Shown: positions 5,625-6,604 of the stretch, piece by piece
How positions within the stretch are numbered: the first letter of the stretch is position 1
Layout of the letters: the number at the start of each line of letters is the position of its first letter
Assembly (NCBI GenBank): GCA_017998735.1
Contig: JAGOCN010000043.1
Location: 2,358 to 8,961 of the forward strand
Source of the DNA: Giesbergeria sp.
Lineage (GTDB): Bacteria; Pseudomonadota; Gammaproteobacteria; Burkholderiales; Burkholderiaceae_C
DNA length: 6,604 nt
Direction: 5' to 3'
Translations under genes and position numbers: made by a program
Notes under the pieces: model-generated
Told to the model about the DNA's origin: nothing
Seen by the model: only the letters and a program-made list of their open reading frames with translations
The model's database searches: none

Positions 5625-5693
5625 TTTTCAGGTCAAAAGTGCCTCTGGCGCATATGCAGCCTGCGCCAGCAGCTATGAAATCAATAGCGTTTT
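5625..5693 (-). repeat. Two-hairpin intergenic element, copy 2
   Basis: Read on the minus strand, this begins AAAACGCTATT and forms the same small GCTAT/ATAGC hairpin with a 7-nt loop as copy 1. The main stem is CTGGCGCA (complement of 5662-5669) with TGCGCCAG (complement of 5645-5652) around a 9-nt loop, perfect over 8 bp. It then has AGGCACTTTTGACC and a TGAAAA tail. It lies in sense orientation inside the gap between the response regulator and histidine kinase genes, so it should be part of their shared transcript. It is markedly more AT-rich than its surroundings. Confidence 0.75.
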
Positions 5694-5752
5694 GCATGCC
5701 TTGGCAGACCTGGGGTGCAGGGTGCGGAGGGCGTTGCAGGCCGGCACCGGCT

Positions 5753-6427
5753 TCAGTCCGGGATCTTTTCCAGGCAGTAACCCAGCCCGCGCACCGTGAC
5801 AATGCGGATGGGGCCTTTCTCGATCTTTTTGCGCAGCCGGTGGATGTAGACCTCGATGGCGTTGTTGCTCACCTCTTCGCCCCACTCGCACAGGCGCTCG
5901 ACCAGCTGGTCCTTGCTGACCAGGCGGCCGGCACGCTGCAGCAGCACCTCCAGCAACCCCAGTTCGCGCGCCGACAGCTCGACCATCTTGCCGTCGATGG
6001 TGGCCACGCGCCCCGCCTGGTCGTACACCAGCGGGCCGTGCTTGATGGTGGCACTGGTCACGCCGGTGCTGCGGCGCGTGAGGGCGCGCACGCGCGCTTC
6101 CAGCTCCTGCAGTGAAAACGGCTTGGCCATGTAGTCGTCGGCGCCGAAGTCCAGGCCCTTGACGCGCTCTTCCACGCTGTCGGCTGCCGTGAGGATCAGC
6201 ACCGGCAATGCCGAGCCGCGCCCGCGCAGCTTTTTCAGCACCTCCAGCCCGTGCATCTTCGGCAGGCCCAGGTCAAGGATCAGCAGGTCGAGCTCGTTGT
6301 TGGTCAGCAGCGCCGCGTCGGCTTCGCTGCCGCTGGCCACATGGTCGACCACGGCGCCGGAACTGCGCAGCGTGCGCAGCAGGCCATCGGCCAGCACCAG
6401 ATCGTCTTCGGCAATGAGGATGCGCAT
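5753..6427 (-). CDS. OmpR/PhoB-family response regulator (TctD-like), partner of the sensor kinase
   Basis: This 224-residue DNA-binding response regulator has the usual family length. The receiver domain (1-115) contains the acidic pocket Glu7-Asp8-Asp9, phospho-acceptor Asp52 in LILDLGLP (49-56), Thr80 and Lys102 in AKPF (101-104). The winged-helix DNA-binding domain (about 128-222) shows LSARELGLLEVLLQRAGRLV (151-170), NNAIEVYIHRLRKKI (188-202) and VRGLGYCLEK (212-221). The ATG at 6427-6425 is preceded by GGAG at a suitable distance and starts with the canonical MRILIAEDD; the frame stays open upstream, but that part is not receiver-like. The kinase gene downstream on the same strand makes a cognate two-component pair. 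It probably activates its own operon and a nearby transport or catabolic operon outside the window, which is inference from relatives. Confidence 0.95.
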   Translation of the reverse strand: MRILIAEDDLVLADGLLRTLRSSGAVVDHVASGSEADAALLTNNELDLLILDLGLPKMHGLEVLKKLRGRGSALPVLILTAADSVEERVKGLDFGADDYMAKPFSLQELEARVRALTRRSTGVTSATIKHGPLVYDQAGRVATIDGKMVELSARELGLLEVLLQRAGRLVSKDQLVERLCEWGEEVSNNAIEVYIHRLRKKIEKGPIRIVTVRGLGYCLEKIPD

Positions 6428-6485
6428 GGTTTGTGTCTCCGGGTCGGCCGCAGGGACGCGGTCTTTTTTTGGGGTGTGCAAAACG

Positions 6486-6514
6486 ATTCTAGGCGGTGCC
6501 ACCGGTGCAGCACC
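6486..6514 (-). promoter_or_regulatory. Possible promoter and operator of the two-component operon
   Basis: On the minus strand, TAGAAT (complement of 6486-6491) is a good -10 box about 60 bases before the regulator ATG. The -35 region is poor, which suits activator dependence. Where the -35 should be, the plus strand has GGTGCCACC (6495-6503) joined directly to the palindrome GGTGCAGCACC (6504-6514), giving two GGTGC words 9 bp apart. These are candidate binding sites for the regulator itself. Confidence 0.4.
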
Positions 6515-6559
6515 CTGCCGGCAGAAGCGTGCATGCCGGACTGTGCAGATCAGCGCATG

Positions 6560-6604
6560 TCAGCGCGGATCGAAGGCCAGCAGCTGCTGCACCAGGGCCT
6601 GCAG
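6560..6604 (-). CDS. 3' end of an unidentified gene (cut by window edge)
   Basis: The minus strand reads 14 codons, LQALVQQLLAFDPR, to a TGA at 6562-6560. The codon choice is GC-rich and gene-like, and the stop is followed by a 132-bp gap before the regulator. This is too little sequence to name a product or to be certain it is coding. If real, it is transcribed in the same direction as the two-component operon. Confidence 0.4.
   Translation of the reverse strand: MQALVQQLLAFDPR

Noticed and set aside
4003..5799. A 598-codon open frame on the plus strand opposite the kinase gene
   Set aside because: Its product is dominated by Arg, Gln, His and Ala with no recognisable domain. It is the usual antisense shadow of a GC-rich gene, while the minus strand encodes an intact kinase with all catalytic boxes.

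Overview
The window looks like chromosomal DNA of a GC-rich betaproteobacterium, most likely a member of the Comamonadaceae (Acidovorax/Comamonas/Delftia-like). This is inferred from the high GC content, the gene families present, and two AT-richer intergenic elements of a kind I recall as dispersed in that family. It reads as ordinary housekeeping and regulatory chromosome. There is no transposase, integrase, phage gene, CRISPR array, tRNA or rRNA.

Layout. (1) Positions 1-583, minus strand: the N-terminal 194 codons of a large indolepyruvate:ferredoxin oxidoreductase-family enzyme, cut by the window edge. (2) Divergent from it across a 172-bp control region, an Lrp/AsnC transcription factor (756-1229, plus), probably its regulator. 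(3) Positions 1230-1469: a short gene-free stretch with a nested GC-rich hairpin repeat and copy 1 of a two-hairpin element. (4) mltA (1470-2618, minus), a lytic transglycosylase lipoprotein. Its ATG overlaps the ATG of a divergent 68-residue membrane protein (2617-2823, plus) in a single CCATGG. (5) Positions 2824-3157: 334 bp without a convincing gene but rich in hairpins, including a probable terminator. (6) A YiaD-like OmpA-family lipoprotein (3158-3808, plus), followed by a very strong intrinsic terminator. (7) Convergent with it, a TctE-like sensor kinase (3994-5493, minus) and, upstream, its OmpR-type response regulator (5753-6427, minus). They are separated by a 259-bp gap that holds copy 2 of the two-hairpin element. 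(8) The last codons of another minus-strand gene run off the right edge (6560-6604).

How the genes work together. The oxidoreductase/Lrp pair is a typical divergent amino-acid-catabolism enzyme and regulator arrangement. MltA and the OmpA-family lipoprotein both act at the peptidoglycan/outer-membrane interface, but they are separate transcription units. The kinase and regulator form one two-component system; its stimulus cannot be read from this window, although TctD/TctE relatives often sense carboxylates.

The most interesting signal is the pair of intergenic elements at 1398-1463 and 5625-5693. They lie on opposite strands and share a box, the same two-hairpin geometry and the same 9-nt loop length. 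Their main stems differ by compensatory base-pair changes, so the structure itself appears to be under selection.
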